Shown piece after piece: positions 8,061-18,100 of a stretch of 45,635 bases of DNA. The notes beneath the pieces are model-generated. The model ran no database searches, was not told the origin of the DNA, and was given only the letters and a program-made list of their open reading frames with translations. Both the position numbers and the translations under genes were made by a program. How positions within the stretch are numbered: position 1 is the first letter of the stretch; every line of letters begins with the position of its first letter. Where the stretch lies: NCBI GenBank assembly GCA_029213265.1, contig JARGNG010000036.1, forward strand, positions 1-45,635, written 5' to 3'. Origin of the DNA: Verrucomicrobiales bacterium (GTDB lineage Bacteria; Verrucomicrobiota; Verrucomicrobiia; Verrucomicrobiales; DEV007).

Positions 8061-8879
8061 TTACAAACCCGCTTCGATCTCGCGCATGTAGCGGAGACTG
8101 CTTTCGCAAATCGTCTCGATGCCGGGCTCGTAGTTGAAGACCTCGACACTGACCCAGTCCCGGTATTCGATTTCTTTCAAGGCCTGAAAGATCGGCTCAA
8201 ATTCGACCTCGCCCATTCCGGGCCCAAGAAGATTCGGGTCGTTGGCGTGGAAATGAGCGACCCATTCTCTAGAATCACGAATGATGTCGCCGATCGGTTT
8301 GCCTTCGTCCGACATGGCTTTGACATCGAGATGGAGACGACAGTTCGGATGATCGACCATCTGCGCCAATTCGATCCCGAGAGCGGCGGTATTGAGAAAG
8401 TCCCCTTCCCCACGACCGAGAGGCTCGATCGCAAGAGTGACACCACAGTCCTCCAGAACCGGCATGGCCAAGGCGATCACCTCGGCCGCGTAGGTCATTC
8501 CCTGATCATGAGAAATCCCCGGAAGCAGGTTTCTCTGCAGGGGAGAGCCGAGCACCATGATCTTTCCATCAAGGTCGCGACAGAGTCGGGCCAACTCCGC
8601 GAGATACTCACCGGTCTTTTTCCGAATGGCATCCTCCGGAGTGGTGAGATAATACCCTTCGGTTTTCGCGAGCAGCCAATGCAGGCCGACACATTCGAGC
8701 CCGGCATCCTGAATCTGCTGACGAACCGTGCTTCGTTGCTCAGGAGACACCTCCGTCGCCGAGGAAGCCATTGTGAAAGGCGCGATCTCCACGCCGGTGT
8801 AGCCAATCCCTCGAGCGTAGGCAAAGGCCTTTTCGAAGGGCCAATCTTGAAACGTTTCGTTGCAAATTGCGTACTTCAT
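8061..8879 (-). CDS. Sugar phosphate isomerase/epimerase, TIM-barrel family
   Basis: The 272-residue protein matches the xylose-isomerase-like TIM-barrel family (AP-endonuclease family 2). Visible features include the strand-end motifs GYTGVEIAPF, VGLHWLLA, MVLGSP, LAIEPLGR with a metal-binding Glu, LHLDVKAM with Asp, VAHFHANDPN with the His-x-His-like pair, and VSVEVFNY with the last Glu. The four usual metal ligands (Glu, Asp, His, Glu) seem present. Members epimerise or isomerise free sugars or inositol derivatives, often D-tagatose 3-epimerase-like, and are numerous in Verrucomicrobiota. It lies 32 bp after the helicase gene on the same strand and may be cotranscribed. The substrate cannot be fixed from sequence. 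Confidence 0.85.
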   Translation of the reverse strand: MKYAICNETFQDWPFEKAFAYARGIGYTGVEIAPFTMASSATEVSPEQRSTVRQQIQDAGLECVGLHWLLAKTEGYYLTTPEDAIRKKTGEYLAELARLCRDLDGKIMVLGSPLQRNLLPGISHDQGMTYAAEVIALAMPVLEDCGVTLAIEPLGRGEGDFLNTAALGIELAQMVDHPNCRLHLDVKAMSDEGKPIGDIIRDSREWVAHFHANDPNLLGPGMGEVEFEPIFQALKEIEYRDWVSVEVFNYEPGIETICESSLRYMREIEAGL

Positions 8880-8911
8880 AGCATCAGGAGGCTGACGGAA
8901 CAGTGCCGTTT

Positions 8912-10108
8912 CTATCGACGGCGTCGAGCCGGAGGGCGCTTGCGGCGAAGCGGAGCAGCCGGCTTGTCCTCGAGCAGGGCCGTGTAGTTGTAGTCGAAGT
9001 CATCGAGCTTTCTCCGCTCAATTTTTTGATCCACGTAGTGCTCAACCGCAGCGGCGTTTTCCAGCTCATCCGCAGTGAGGATCGTAAACGCATCGCCTTC
9101 CTTCTGGGCACGGCCGGTTCGCCCGATCCGGTGAACATAGTCTTCGGGGTTTTCCGGAACGCGATAGTTGATGACGTGGGTCACTCCTGAAATATCAAGA
9201 CCACGGGCAGCAATGTCCGTTGCGACGATGATGTTGAAGGTTCCGTCACGGAATCCCTGGAGTGCCTTGGTCCGGTCACTCTGTCGAATGTCGGAATGCA
9301 GAGCCGTGGGATTGGTTCCCTCGATGTCCTGAAGACGGGCGAGAAGAGAATCCGCCTCTTTCTTCGTCCGGGTGAAAATCATCATGCTCTCGTAGCCGGT
9401 TTTCTCGACCAGGGCAACGAGGAGGTCGTCCCGCTGATCCATTCCAACAGGATAGAAGGCGTGGGAAACCGTTTCTGCAGGAGACTGCCGATGCCCGATT
9501 TCGACCTCGACCGGATCCTTCAAGGCCCAGTTGGCGAGTGTTTCGATGGCACCCGGCATCGTTGCCGAGAAGAAAAGGGTCTGACGTCCGGGGGGGCAAC
9601 GGTCGATAATTTTTTTCACATCGGGGAGAAAACCCATGTCGAGCATGCGATCGACCTCATCGAGGACGAGATACTTGATGTTGCTCAGATCGAGATTGCC
9701 TTTCTCCATGTGGTCGAGAAGACGACCGGGAGTGGCAATGATGATATCCGGCTTGTTCTCCAGAGCTTCGATCTGATGTCCATAACCGACGCCTCCGTGG
9801 AGCAGCATGACGTTGAGCGCCTTGTAGTAGGAAAAGACATTCATCTGATCCTCCACCTGGGCAGCCAGCTCGCGGGTGGGCTCGAGCACGAGGCACTGCG
9901 GCCGGGTCGAGGGCTGCATATCGCAAATGATGGGCAGCGCAAAGGCCGCCGTTTTACCGGTACCGGTCTGCGACGCACCCACGATATCCTTGCCCTCCAG
10001 GGCAACAGGAATGGCCTGCGCCTGGACGGGTGTCGGTTCTTCGTATCCGGCTCTCTTCACGGCGCGAAGCACCGGTCCGGACAATCCCAATTCTTCAAAG
10101 GAAGGCAT
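8912..10108 (-). CDS. DEAD-box-family ATP-dependent RNA helicase (DEVD variant)
   Basis: I start at the ATG at 10108 (MPSFEELGLS), giving 398 residues; the longer frame would need a TTG. All helicase motifs can be read in order: a Q motif (YEEPTPVQAQAIP), Walker A (ASQTGTGKT), PTRELA, TPGRLLD, motif II as LDEVD, SAT (FFSATMP), IIVATDIAARGLDI and HRIGRTGRA. The core is RhlE-like and ends in a short basic tail (RRKRPPARRRR) likely to bind RNA. It would remodel structured RNA, for instance in ribosome assembly or mRNA decay. Motif II is DEVD where the family norm is DEAD, a conservative change that should keep ATP hydrolysis. Confidence 0.93.
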   Translation of the reverse strand: MPSFEELGLSGPVLRAVKRAGYEEPTPVQAQAIPVALEGKDIVGASQTGTGKTAAFALPIICDMQPSTRPQCLVLEPTRELAAQVEDQMNVFSYYKALNVMLLHGGVGYGHQIEALENKPDIIIATPGRLLDHMEKGNLDLSNIKYLVLDEVDRMLDMGFLPDVKKIIDRCPPGRQTLFFSATMPGAIETLANWALKDPVEVEIGHRQSPAETVSHAFYPVGMDQRDDLLVALVEKTGYESMMIFTRTKKEADSLLARLQDIEGTNPTALHSDIRQSDRTKALQGFRDGTFNIIVATDIAARGLDISGVTHVINYRVPENPEDYVHRIGRTGRAQKEGDAFTILTADELENAAAVEHYVDQKIERRKLDDFDYNYTALLEDKPAAPLRRKRPPARRRR

Positions 10109-10188
10109 TGGTGACAAAGGAGGCTAAGCCCCTACCTTTCAAGGGGAATTTGGACCAGTTTTCGGGAATTCCGTTTTTTCCGATTCTT

Positions 10189-10662
10189 TCAGATCACGTT
10201 CTTTTTCTTCGATTTACGTCCGGCGAGACGGTAATCCAGCGAAGCGCGGCCGGCTCCGCCACAGGCAAGACCGAGAAATGCCCCGATATAAAGAACCAGC
10301 GCCTGGGGATTCAGAGAGACCGAGAGGTCGAGAGGCAGGATCAAAATCGCTCCGGTCAAGACGAGTAGAATCAGCGCATTGATTCTCGTGAAAATCCCGA
10401 GTGTGGTCGCCGCGAGGCTCAAGGCAAACACGATCACAAAAGCAACCGAAAGAATGCCCGGAAACGGAAGACCGTTGTCGGTGAACTGATTCACAAGATC
10501 CCATTCCGCTTTTTCCCAGAAATAGTTTCTGGCCTGCCCCAGTTGCTCCAGGAGCTGGTAATAAAAGAAAGCCGCCGCAGTGAAAAGGCGAACAACAAAC
10601 AGTCCTACGTCCGAAGCTGCGGTGCGTTGAGGACCATTGTCAGGAAGTGGCTGGAAGGGCAT
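10189..10662 (-). CDS. DoxX-family membrane protein
   Basis: Starting at the ATG at 10662 gives about 157 residues; an in-frame GTG at 10689 would add nine. Four membrane segments are visible: VGLFVVRLFTAAAFFYY, the GILSVAFVIVFALSLAATT segment with LGIFTRINAL after it, LILLVLTGAILILPL, and ALVLYIGAFLGLACGGAG. The tail is very basic (RKSKKKN). This is the layout of DoxX-like four-helix proteins, which are often linked to quinone or thiol redox and oxidative stress, but many have no known role. It lies between the kinase gene (66-92 bp upstream) and the helicase gene on the same strand. Confidence 0.7.
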   Translation of the reverse strand: MPFQPLPDNGPQRTAASDVGLFVVRLFTAAAFFYYQLLEQLGQARNYFWEKAEWDLVNQFTDNGLPFPGILSVAFVIVFALSLAATTLGIFTRINALILLVLTGAILILPLDLSVSLNPQALVLYIGAFLGLACGGAGRASLDYRLAGRKSKKKNVI

Positions 10663-10754
10663 GGAGGTTGGACGCGCTGAGGAGCTCACTCAAACACGAA
10701 CGAGCGCTTTTCTGCAAGAGAAAGCCCGAAGGATTGTTTCGCAACCGGAAACGA

Positions 10755-12851
10755 TCATTCAAAATCCCGCAGGAGATGGGCAAAAACGGCCTCGCGCTCG
10801 GACTCGGTGAGCAGGCGGCGATAGACACTTATGTCACCATAGTGAGCCATAGCCCCTTTGGGCTGCTGCACCCCCTTGGCATTTAGCGTCAGACCGAAAC
10901 CATACGTCAACAGTCGCTGCTTTCCCTTCGCCACGGTTTTGGACGGGGCACTGGCGACGGAATCTTCCCCTAACACCTTACAGAAGAGCCGATGCTCGCC
11001 CGCTTTTCCATCCCACTGGAGAATCGCTGCCGTTTCCACTTCGTCGGGAATGGCGATGCGCGCGGGATACTTTTCCGCACCGTCTTCCGAGGTGAGCGAT
11101 AGATTTCCCCCGTACCGGTTGAACTTAAGGTTGGTTGTCTTTTTTTTCCCGACGACGGGCTCCAAATCGATCCGTCCGAGATTTGCGTTGATTCCCGGGG
11201 AGGTTCGAATTCTCAATGCGATGGAATACGCCTCGGAAACAACATTCTCCTTTCGAAGCGCGTTGAATTTCACGAACATCTTTGAATCGGGAGGAAACGT
11301 GATGCCGGGATGATCGGACGAATTGATCTGGAAACTGGGAAACACACCCTCGTTGCCCACGATGGAGAGAAGATGATCGTCGACGGCCCCTGCTGCGCGA
11401 TTCTGGATCGCCGCGAACTTCTTATCCGTTCCCGCGATTCTGTTTCCACCCGCCCCCAGAATGGCCCCTCTGGCGGAATAGAAGGCGACGAGCGAATCCG
11501 GATAGGGTGCCATTCTCACCTTCCACGGTTCCGGCCCGGAATTGGAAAGGACCCGGGCTTTCGGGTTTTTCACAAAATCGGTCGACACCTTGATTTCACT
11601 CAGCGGCTCCCGGTCAGGCTGTGCTGCTTTTGCTTTGGGCGGTTGGGGGGGAGTCTGCTTCCCGACAACGCCCTTCCCTCTCACTTTATCCCAGGAAAAC
11701 TCTTCCGGCTGTGATTGGGGTGCCTTTTTCGAAGAAGCCGAAATTCCGACTACGAGGAAGAGAACGAGGGCACCGGCGATTCCCCCGATCAGAGCCGGGC
11801 TCCTCCAGGCATCCTTCCCATTCTTTCGTGGGGGAACCGGGACCTTCTTTTTCGGCGCCGTCCTCATGGACCCGGTTTTCAGAGAGGGTCGTTGCGGGCC
11901 GGTATGGAGTGGTCGGGCAATGTGTTGGCGAGTTGTCTCCAGTACAGCCAGTTCATGAGCCGGTTTCGCAGCGGCCACCGGAATGGCGACCGGGATTTCT
12001 ACATTTCCCGTCCCGTTCTTTGCCATTTCCCGGGCTGTGTTGAATCCCTCGTAGGCAACCGCTGCATTGGCAGGGCGATCGTCCGGAGACCGGTTGATCA
12101 GCGACATAACCCAGTCCGCCACCGATCTCGGCAAATCGGGGCGCAAGTCGGAAAGCGGTGTGACGATATGGGACAGGTGGTTCGTCATCGTCGCCGCGAC
12201 CGAGTCTCCGGAAAACGGCGCATTTCGAGTGAGAGCAAAGTAGTAGACGCAACCCAACGAATAGAGATCCGTCCTTTGATCAAGAGGCTGCACTTCGACC
12301 TGCTCGGGAGCAATGTAATTAATCGACCCGAGAAACGATCCTTTTTGATCCAGCGTCTGTGTCGATGGCTGATGGCTGAACTTCGCGAGACCGAAATCGA
12401 GAATCTTGATCTGAAATCTGCCGGACGGAAGCCAGCTCAGCATAATATTGGCCGGCTTGAGATCGCGGTGCAGGAGGTTTTTCTCCATCGCCGATATCAG
12501 TGGATCCAGCGTCTGATCAACGAGGGCGTAGAAATCCTCGACCGAAAACGCCTTTTCCTCCACGACGGCCTTCAGCGTATCGCCTTTGATCAATTCGAAA
12601 ACGACATAGGGGCCATCTTCGTCCTGCTCAAATTCATAAATCGTGACCACATTCGCATGTTGAAAGGAGGCCAGGGCCATGGCCTCTTTCTTGAGGGAAT
12701 CACTTCCGGTCGATTCATTCAACTGGGTCTCCTCCAGGGGAAGTAAACGCTTGATCGCGACTTCACGATCGAGGCGCTTGTCGATGGCCTTGTAGACCGC
12801 CCCGACTCCGCCGCGCCCGATTCTGCCTTTGATGTCGTAGCGATCCGCCAT
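10755..12851 (-). CDS. Transmembrane Ser/Thr protein kinase with LamG-like C-terminal domain
   Basis: Residues 1-275 form a Hanks-type kinase: glycine loop GRGGVGAVY, Lys34 in [16 protein letters not shown] (Asp130), DFGLAKF (Asp152) and the APEQ activation segment. A proline- and lysine-rich juxtamembrane stretch and one membrane helix (about 352-373) follow. Beyond the membrane, about residues 440-698 look like a concanavalin/LamG-type jelly roll, with the ending [15 protein letters not shown] typical of that fold in Verrucomicrobiota and planctomycetes. The layout suggests a receptor: an extracytoplasmic carbohydrate- or protein-binding domain and a cytoplasmic kinase. The gene diverges from the dGTPase gene and has a good promoter. 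The ligand and targets are unknown. Confidence 0.92.
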   Translation of the reverse strand: MADRYDIKGRIGRGGVGAVYKAIDKRLDREVAIKRLLPLEETQLNESTGSDSLKKEAMALASFQHANVVTIYEFEQDEDGPYVVFELIKGDTLKAVVEEKAFSVEDFYALVDQTLDPLISAMEKNLLHRDLKPANIMLSWLPSGRFQIKILDFGLAKFSHQPSTQTLDQKGSFLGSINYIAPEQVEVQPLDQRTDLYSLGCVYYFALTRNAPFSGDSVAATMTNHLSHIVTPLSDLRPDLPRSVADWVMSLINRSPDDRPANAAVAYEGFNTAREMAKNGTGNVEIPVAIPVAAAKPAHELAVLETTRQHIARPLHTGPQRPSLKTGSMRTAPKKKVPVPPRKNGKDAWRSPALIGGIAGALVLFLVVGISASSKKAPQSQPEEFSWDKVRGKGVVGKQTPPQPPKAKAAQPDREPLSEIKVSTDFVKNPKARVLSNSGPEPWKVRMAPYPDSLVAFYSARGAILGAGGNRIAGTDKKFAAIQNRAAGAVDDHLLSIVGNEGVFPSFQINSSDHPGITFPPDSKMFVKFNALRKENVVSEAYSIALRIRTSPGINANLGRIDLEPVVGKKKTTNLKFNRYGGNLSLTSEDGAEKYPARIAIPDEVETAAILQWDGKAGEHRLFCKVLGEDSVASAPSKTVAKGKQRLLTYGFGLTLNAKGVQQPKGAMAHYGDISVYRRLLTESEREAVFAHLLRDFE

Positions 12852-12881
12852 AGAGGTTTCGTAGGAAACTATATTCTAGTT

Positions 12882-12909
12882 TTTATAATAATTAAAACAG
12901 TAAAAGCAA
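12882..12909 (-). promoter_or_regulatory. Probable sigma-70-type promoter for the kinase gene
   Basis: On the minus strand a TTGCTT (-35, at 12904-12909) is followed after 16 bp by TATAAA (-10, at 12882-12887), in a markedly AT-rich island of an otherwise GC-rich sequence. It lies about 30 bp upstream of the kinase ATG at 12851. Confidence 0.55.
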
Positions 12910-12975
12910 TTTTTCCGGGGGAAATGCAATCGTGGCGTTGCCAATCTTCGGGTAACCTCTAGCCTGCCGAAAGGA

Positions 12976-14250
12976 ATGGAGAATCAGTTTTACGAAGCAT
13001 TCGATCTGGAACGATACGAGGGCGACTCCGGCGGGAGCGTTGACGACTATCGTACGCCCCTGCAAGTGGATCGCGACCGCATCATTCACACCTCCGCTTT
13101 TCGCAGGCTGCAAAACAAGACCCAGGTTTTCTTTAGCGGCGAGTATGACTTCTACCGGACCCGGCTGACACACTCCATCGAAGTGGCCCAGATTGGGCGC
13201 AGCATTTGCACGCGCCTCAACCGGACATCGCCTCTCCTCCGACCGGATTTTTTCATCGATTCCGATCTCGTCGAAGCCGCCTGCCTCTCTCACGACATCG
13301 GTCATCCTCCCTTCGGTCATACCGGAGAACGGACCCTGCACCGCCTCATGCGCCCGTTCGGTGGATTTGAAGGCAACGCCCAGACTCTCCGCATTCTCAC
13401 ACAAATCCTCTTCGGCCCGGATCGGGGCATGAATCCGACCCGCGCGCTCGTCGATGGAGTCCTCAAATACAAAACGCTCTTTGGAGAATTACCCGACCAA
13501 AAGCACCATTTTCTCTATCGAGAGCAGGACAAGGCACTCGATTTCGTAACTGGTGGCACAGCCTTTCCGGAAACTCTTCCCGCCGGAAAAGCGCGAAACG
13601 GATTTCGATCGATCGAATGCCAGATCATGGACTGGGCCGACGATACCGCCTACTCGCTCAATGACATCGCCGACGGAATCCATGCGGGATTCATCACCGT
13701 CGAGGGAACGGAACGCTGGGCGGAGTCAAGAAATCTCGACGCAGAAGACTCGAAGATCGTTGCCAACCTCCTCGACGCGATCCGCCGGAGACGGGTCGAA
13801 TCGAAGATCGGCAAGAAGATCGGTGCCTTCATTGCCGCCACAAGTCTCGCCGAGGCCGACGGATTTCTCAGCGACCAAACGAACCGGCATCGCTACCGGC
13901 TCGACATCGATCCGACTGTCGAAAAGGAGTGCCGCGTCTACAAAGGCATTTCCCTCGACCTCGTCTTCAAGAGCAGACAGCTGCAGCAGCTCGATCGAAA
14001 ATCCGATTTCATCCTCGGGCGCCTTTTTGATGTTTTTGCGGACCAGTACATTCACGAAGTCGCTGCCGGGGCGGAAAGCTTCACTCTTTTCCCGGAGGAA
14101 GACGAAGCCCTCATCCGCGCCCAGTCGACCGAAACAGAGCGGGCCCGCATTGTCTGCGACGTCCTCGCCCGCATGACCGACGGCATCGCGAGCCGTACCT
14201 ACAAGCGTCTCTTCGACGCCGACTTCGGGTCGATTGTCGATCTGGTGTAG
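12976..14250 (+). CDS. dgt: dGTP triphosphohydrolase (dGTPase), HD superfamily
   Basis: The 424-residue protein hydrolyses dGTP, and often other dNTPs, to the nucleoside and tripolyphosphate, keeping the dNTP pool in check. The family signature is clear near the N-terminus: TPLQVDRDRIIHTSAFRRLQ, the QVF segment, RTRLTHSIEV with His66, and the metal-binding SHDIGHPPFGHTGE with His106 and Asp107. The second half is the usual helical domain of the shorter dGTPase-like type. An AAAGGA stretch touches the ATG, too close for a good ribosome-binding site. The gene is followed 125 bp later by the IclR operon on the same strand, without an obvious terminator. Confidence 0.93.
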   Translation: MENQFYEAFDLERYEGDSGGSVDDYRTPLQVDRDRIIHTSAFRRLQNKTQVFFSGEYDFYRTRLTHSIEVAQIGRSICTRLNRTSPLLRPDFFIDSDLVEAACLSHDIGHPPFGHTGERTLHRLMRPFGGFEGNAQTLRILTQILFGPDRGMNPTRALVDGVLKYKTLFGELPDQKHHFLYREQDKALDFVTGGTAFPETLPAGKARNGFRSIECQIMDWADDTAYSLNDIADGIHAGFITVEGTERWAESRNLDAEDSKIVANLLDAIRRRRVESKIGKKIGAFIAATSLAEADGFLSDQTNRHRYRLDIDPTVEKECRVYKGISLDLVFKSRQLQQLDRKSDFILGRLFDVFADQYIHEVAAGAESFTLFPEEDEALIRAQSTETERARIVCDVLARMTDGIASRTYKRLFDADFGSIVDLV

Positions 14251-14334
14251 AGCAGCAGTCGAGACTCCACCCTGCTCGGTCAGGAGCGAAACAGGGTTGG
14301 ATCCCCCTCCTACGACCACAAACGCGCCACTTGC

Positions 14335-14369
14335 CGTAAATCGTATTTGCGATCTTATTCTATTTTACG
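14335..14369. promoter_or_regulatory. Inverted repeats upstream of the IclR gene, candidate operator
   Basis: CGTAAAT at 14335-14341 and ATTTTACG at 14362-14369 form an imperfect inverted repeat. Between them ATCG and CGAT form a smaller one around TATTTG. The region is AT-rich and ends 6 bp before the IclR ATG. IclR regulators usually bind such palindromes in their own promoter, so this is a reasonable autoregulation site. It is not proven. Confidence 0.35.
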
Positions 14370-14375
14370 AATCCC

Positions 14376-15185
14376 ATGAAAGGACCGCAAACTCTCACCC
14401 GGGGCAGCTCGACGGATCTCGACTCGATGCCCTCTCCGACCGGAGCGAAGACTCTCGCCATTCTCGATCTTCTGTCCCGGCATCCGGAGGGACTCACTGC
14501 TGCCGACGCGGCACGACGCTCCGGTTTCACTCAAAACCTGGTTTTCCGAATCTTGAAAACCATTGTCGCGATGGGCTTTGCGGTGCAGCGGGAGGACAAC
14601 AAGGCCTACACGCTTTCGAACCGTGTGCTTGAGCTATCGGCGCCGAGAGTCGGCGAGCGCAGCCTCGCTCTTTGTTCTCACGAAGCCTTGCGAAACCTCC
14701 GCGATGAGACCGGAGAAACCGTGCAGTTGTTGATCGAATCCGACGGCAAGGGAATCATTCTTGAGCAGTTCCGCGGGACGCACGCTCTTCAGGTCTGCGG
14801 GGAAGTGGGAATGCGTGTTCCTCTCTATTCCTGCGCGCCGGGAAAGGCAATCCTCGCCGCCTGGAGCAAATCTCACCGGGAACGTTGGTATCAGGCGCGC
14901 GGGAAACGTTTGAAGCAATTTACGGAACGCACCCTTCACCGGAAATCCGATCTGGAAAAAGATCTCGATACGATTCGGGAAAGCGGATTCGCAATCGACC
15001 GCGCCGAAGGGGTCGAAGGAATTCACTGTGTCGCCGCCTCGATTGCCGATGCCTATGGACAACCCGTCGGAGCGATCACGGTGATGGCTCCCATCGCCCG
15101 AATGCCGGAGTCGGATTTCCCCACCTTTGGCGAACGGTGCCGCAACGCCGCAAACCAAATCGAAGCTAACCTTAGAAACGGATGA
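14376..15185 (+). CDS. IclR-family transcriptional regulator
   Basis: The 269-residue protein has an N-terminal winged helix-turn-helix (about residues 22-85, with LAILDLLSRHPEGLTAADAA and NLVFRILKTIVAMGFA) and the IclR effector-binding domain behind it (about 95-265). Typical landmarks are PLYSCAPGKAILA, the SGFAIDRAEGVEGIHCVAA line and the GQPVGAITVMAP strand. IclR regulators sense small aromatic or sugar-derived acids and control catabolic operons. Its stop overlaps the start of the DUF1549/DUF1553 gene (ATGA), so regulator and structural genes are translationally coupled. I infer that it controls that operon, probably through the palindromes just upstream. Confidence 0.92.
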   Translation: MKGPQTLTRGSSTDLDSMPSPTGAKTLAILDLLSRHPEGLTAADAARRSGFTQNLVFRILKTIVAMGFAVQREDNKAYTLSNRVLELSAPRVGERSLALCSHEALRNLRDETGETVQLLIESDGKGIILEQFRGTHALQVCGEVGMRVPLYSCAPGKAILAAWSKSHRERWYQARGKRLKQFTERTLHRKSDLEKDLDTIRESGFAIDRAEGVEGIHCVAASIADAYGQPVGAITVMAPIARMPESDFPTFGERCRNAANQIEANLRNG

Positions 15186-18100
15186 AGTCACTTTTTCCGA
15201 TCCCGCTGGCGATCACTGTCGGCACATTCTTTTCCGGCTTTCTCCAGGCAAACCCGTCGCCGGAGCAGATCGAGTTTTTCGAATCCCGGATTCGGCCCAT
15301 CCTCGCGCAGGAGTGCTACGAGTGTCATTCGGAAGCAACCAAGTCAAAAGGAGGCCTCCTCCTCGATACGCGCTCCGGGTGGGAAAAGGGCGGCGACTCC
15401 GGCGAGGCGGTCATCCTCCCCGGCGACCCTGACAACAGCCTTTTGTTAAAAAGCATCGCACACGAAGTCGAGGATCTCGAGATGCCGAAGGCGGGAGCCA
15501 AACTGGAGGATGCCGTCCTTTCCGATTTTCGGAAATGGATTGAGGACGGAGCGATTGATCCCCGCGAAACGCCCCCGTCCCGGGATCAGTTGGAAAAGGA
15601 CACCAACTGGGAGGCCGTCCGCGAACGCCGCGAAGGCTGGTGGAGCTTTCAACCCATCGAGCGTCCTGCCGTTCCCTCAGCGGACGGAGCTGAGCATCCG
15701 GTGGACCGATTCCTCTTTTCCAGGCTGAAGGAGGATAATCTCGAGCCCTCTCCACAAGCCGGCCCGCGAACTCTCCTTCGCAGGTTGAGTTACCTCCTCA
15801 CCGGACTGCCGCCCTCTCCCGAAGATTCCACCGCTTTTCTCCAACAATGGGAAGCCGACCCTGACCAAACCCTATCCGATACCGCCGACAGGTTACTCGC
15901 GTCTCCGGCATTCGGAGAAAGATGGGCGCGCCACTGGATGGATTGGCTTCGCTACGCCGACTCCCATGGCAGCGAGGGCGACCCGACGATCCCCCACTCC
16001 TGGCAGTATCGGGACTATCTCATTCGTGCGCTGAATCGCGACATTCCCTACGATCAGTTGGTCCGCGAACACATTGCAGGAGATCTTTTGGAGGATCCGC
16101 GAATCGATCCCGAACGCCAAATCAACGAAAGCGCCATCGGAACAGCGCACCTCCGCATGGTGTTTCACGGATTTGCTCCGACCGATGCGCTCGATGAGCG
16201 GGTCCGTTTCACAGACGATCAGATCAATACCGTAACGAAAGCGTTCCAGGGACTGACCGTCTCCTGTGCCCGCTGTCACGATCACAAATTTGACGCGATC
16301 AGTCAGGCGGATTACTACGCACTCTTCGGCATTTTCACTTCCTCCCTTCCCGCCACCGTTGCTATCGATGCCCCCGGCGTGCTGGAAATACACCGTGAAA
16401 AACTACGCGCTGCCAAGCCGGAGATCCGCAAGGCGCTCGCCGATTTCTGGCGGGAGGAACTCGCAAACAAAGACGCCAATTGGAGCCCTGTCCAAATCGC
16501 AACGGGAGAAAATTCCAGGCTGGTTTCTTTTCTGAAAACCATTCGGGAAGCAAAAACCCTGGAGCCTGCGTGGATTTCCATGGCGCAGTCGCTGCAGAAC
16601 CATTTGCGCGATGCCGAAGACGCCCGCCTCGGCGATTCCATCCGAAAGCACTGGGATCTTACCGATGCGGAGGAGGCCAAAGAATGGACTCGCGAAGGGG
16701 AAGGCCTTTCCGAAATGCTTCCTTCACCGGCGGGCGAATTCATCATGGGAACTTCGGATCTTGCGGTAGACCGGATCCTTCCCTCGGGACTCTACTCCCA
16801 TCTCCTTTCAACCAAGCATCGCGGTTTTCTCGCCTCGCCGCCTTTCCCACTCGACGGGGAATACGATCTTCATCTCAACATCGCCGGAGACAGCAGCTCG
16901 GCGCGCTTCTCGGTGCAGAACTACCCCCGGCGGGGAACGGTCTACCCGGTTACCAATCTTACCAAAGGAAACTGGAACTGGACGACGTACAATCGGGTCG
17001 ACTACTGGAACGGTGACAGCATTCACATCGAACTGGCTACGGCAGGCGAAGCCCCCATCCTCGTTTCTGAGGCGGACCGATCCTGGTTCGGTATTCGGGG
17101 AGCCTTTCTCGTCAAGAAAGGTGCGGCCGCTCCCAAACGCCCCGATGAGGAATCTCTCATTCCCCTTCTCACCGGTAGTTCCGCTCCTAAGTCCATCAAT
17201 GAGGTCAACGAGCGGATCAGAGAGGCGCTCACGAAAGCGGTGCAAATGTGGCGCGCAGGGGAACTCGATGATGCCAACGCACTCTTCCTCGACGAAGCGA
17301 TGCGCTGCGGGCTCCTTTCCAACCAACTCACGTCTCTGCCCGGAGATTTGCGCCAACTCGTTTCCGACTATCGCCAGCTCGAAGCAGAAATCCCTAAGCC
17401 GACCCGCGCTCCCGGACTGGTGGAACGCCCCGGAATTGATCAGCCGCTTTTTGTTCGCGGCAATCACAAGGACCCGGGCGAGCCGGTGGTCCGGCGCTTT
17501 CTCGAAGCCATCGACGAGACGCCCTACCGAACCGAAGGGTCCGGTCGCCGGCAATTTGCCGAAGACATTCTCCGGGAAGACAATCCCTTTACGGCCCGCA
17601 TCATTGTGAACCGGGTGTGGCATCACCTCTTTGGAAACGGCCTCGTCTCTACAACCGACAATTTCGGAAGACTGGGGGAGAAGCCCTCCCACCCCGAGCT
17701 TCTCGATTATCTTGCGGACCGGTTTCGGACCGATTGGAACTGGTCCATCAAGTCGCTGGTGCGGGAACTGATTCTTACCGGGGCCTGGCAGCAGAAAAGC
17801 TCTCCCTCACCGGAAGCCGACGCAGTCGATCCGGACAATCGCCTCCTGTCCCACTTTTCGATCCGCCGTTTCGAAGCTGAAGCGATTCGCGATGCTATGC
17901 TCGCCGTTTCAGGACAGCTCGATCCCAATCGCTATGGCCTGCCCGTGACCGGATCCTCTCCCCGACGCTCGGTCTATCTTCGCGTGAAGCGGAATTCACT
18001 GGAACCTCTCCTCACCACCTTCGACTTCCCTGTCCCTGCCTCCACCGTCGGAAAACGCAGCAGCACCAACGTGCCGGCCCAGTCGCTCACTCTTTTGAAC

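Noticed and set aside
7917..8987. 356-codon plus-strand open frame
   Set aside because: It is antisense to the epimerase, and its peptide has no family features. It is a shadow of a GC-rich gene.
11715..12746. 343-codon plus-strand open frame opposite the kinase
   Set aside because: It is antisense to a kinase with all its catalytic motifs; the composition is Arg- and Ile-rich without any recognisable pattern.
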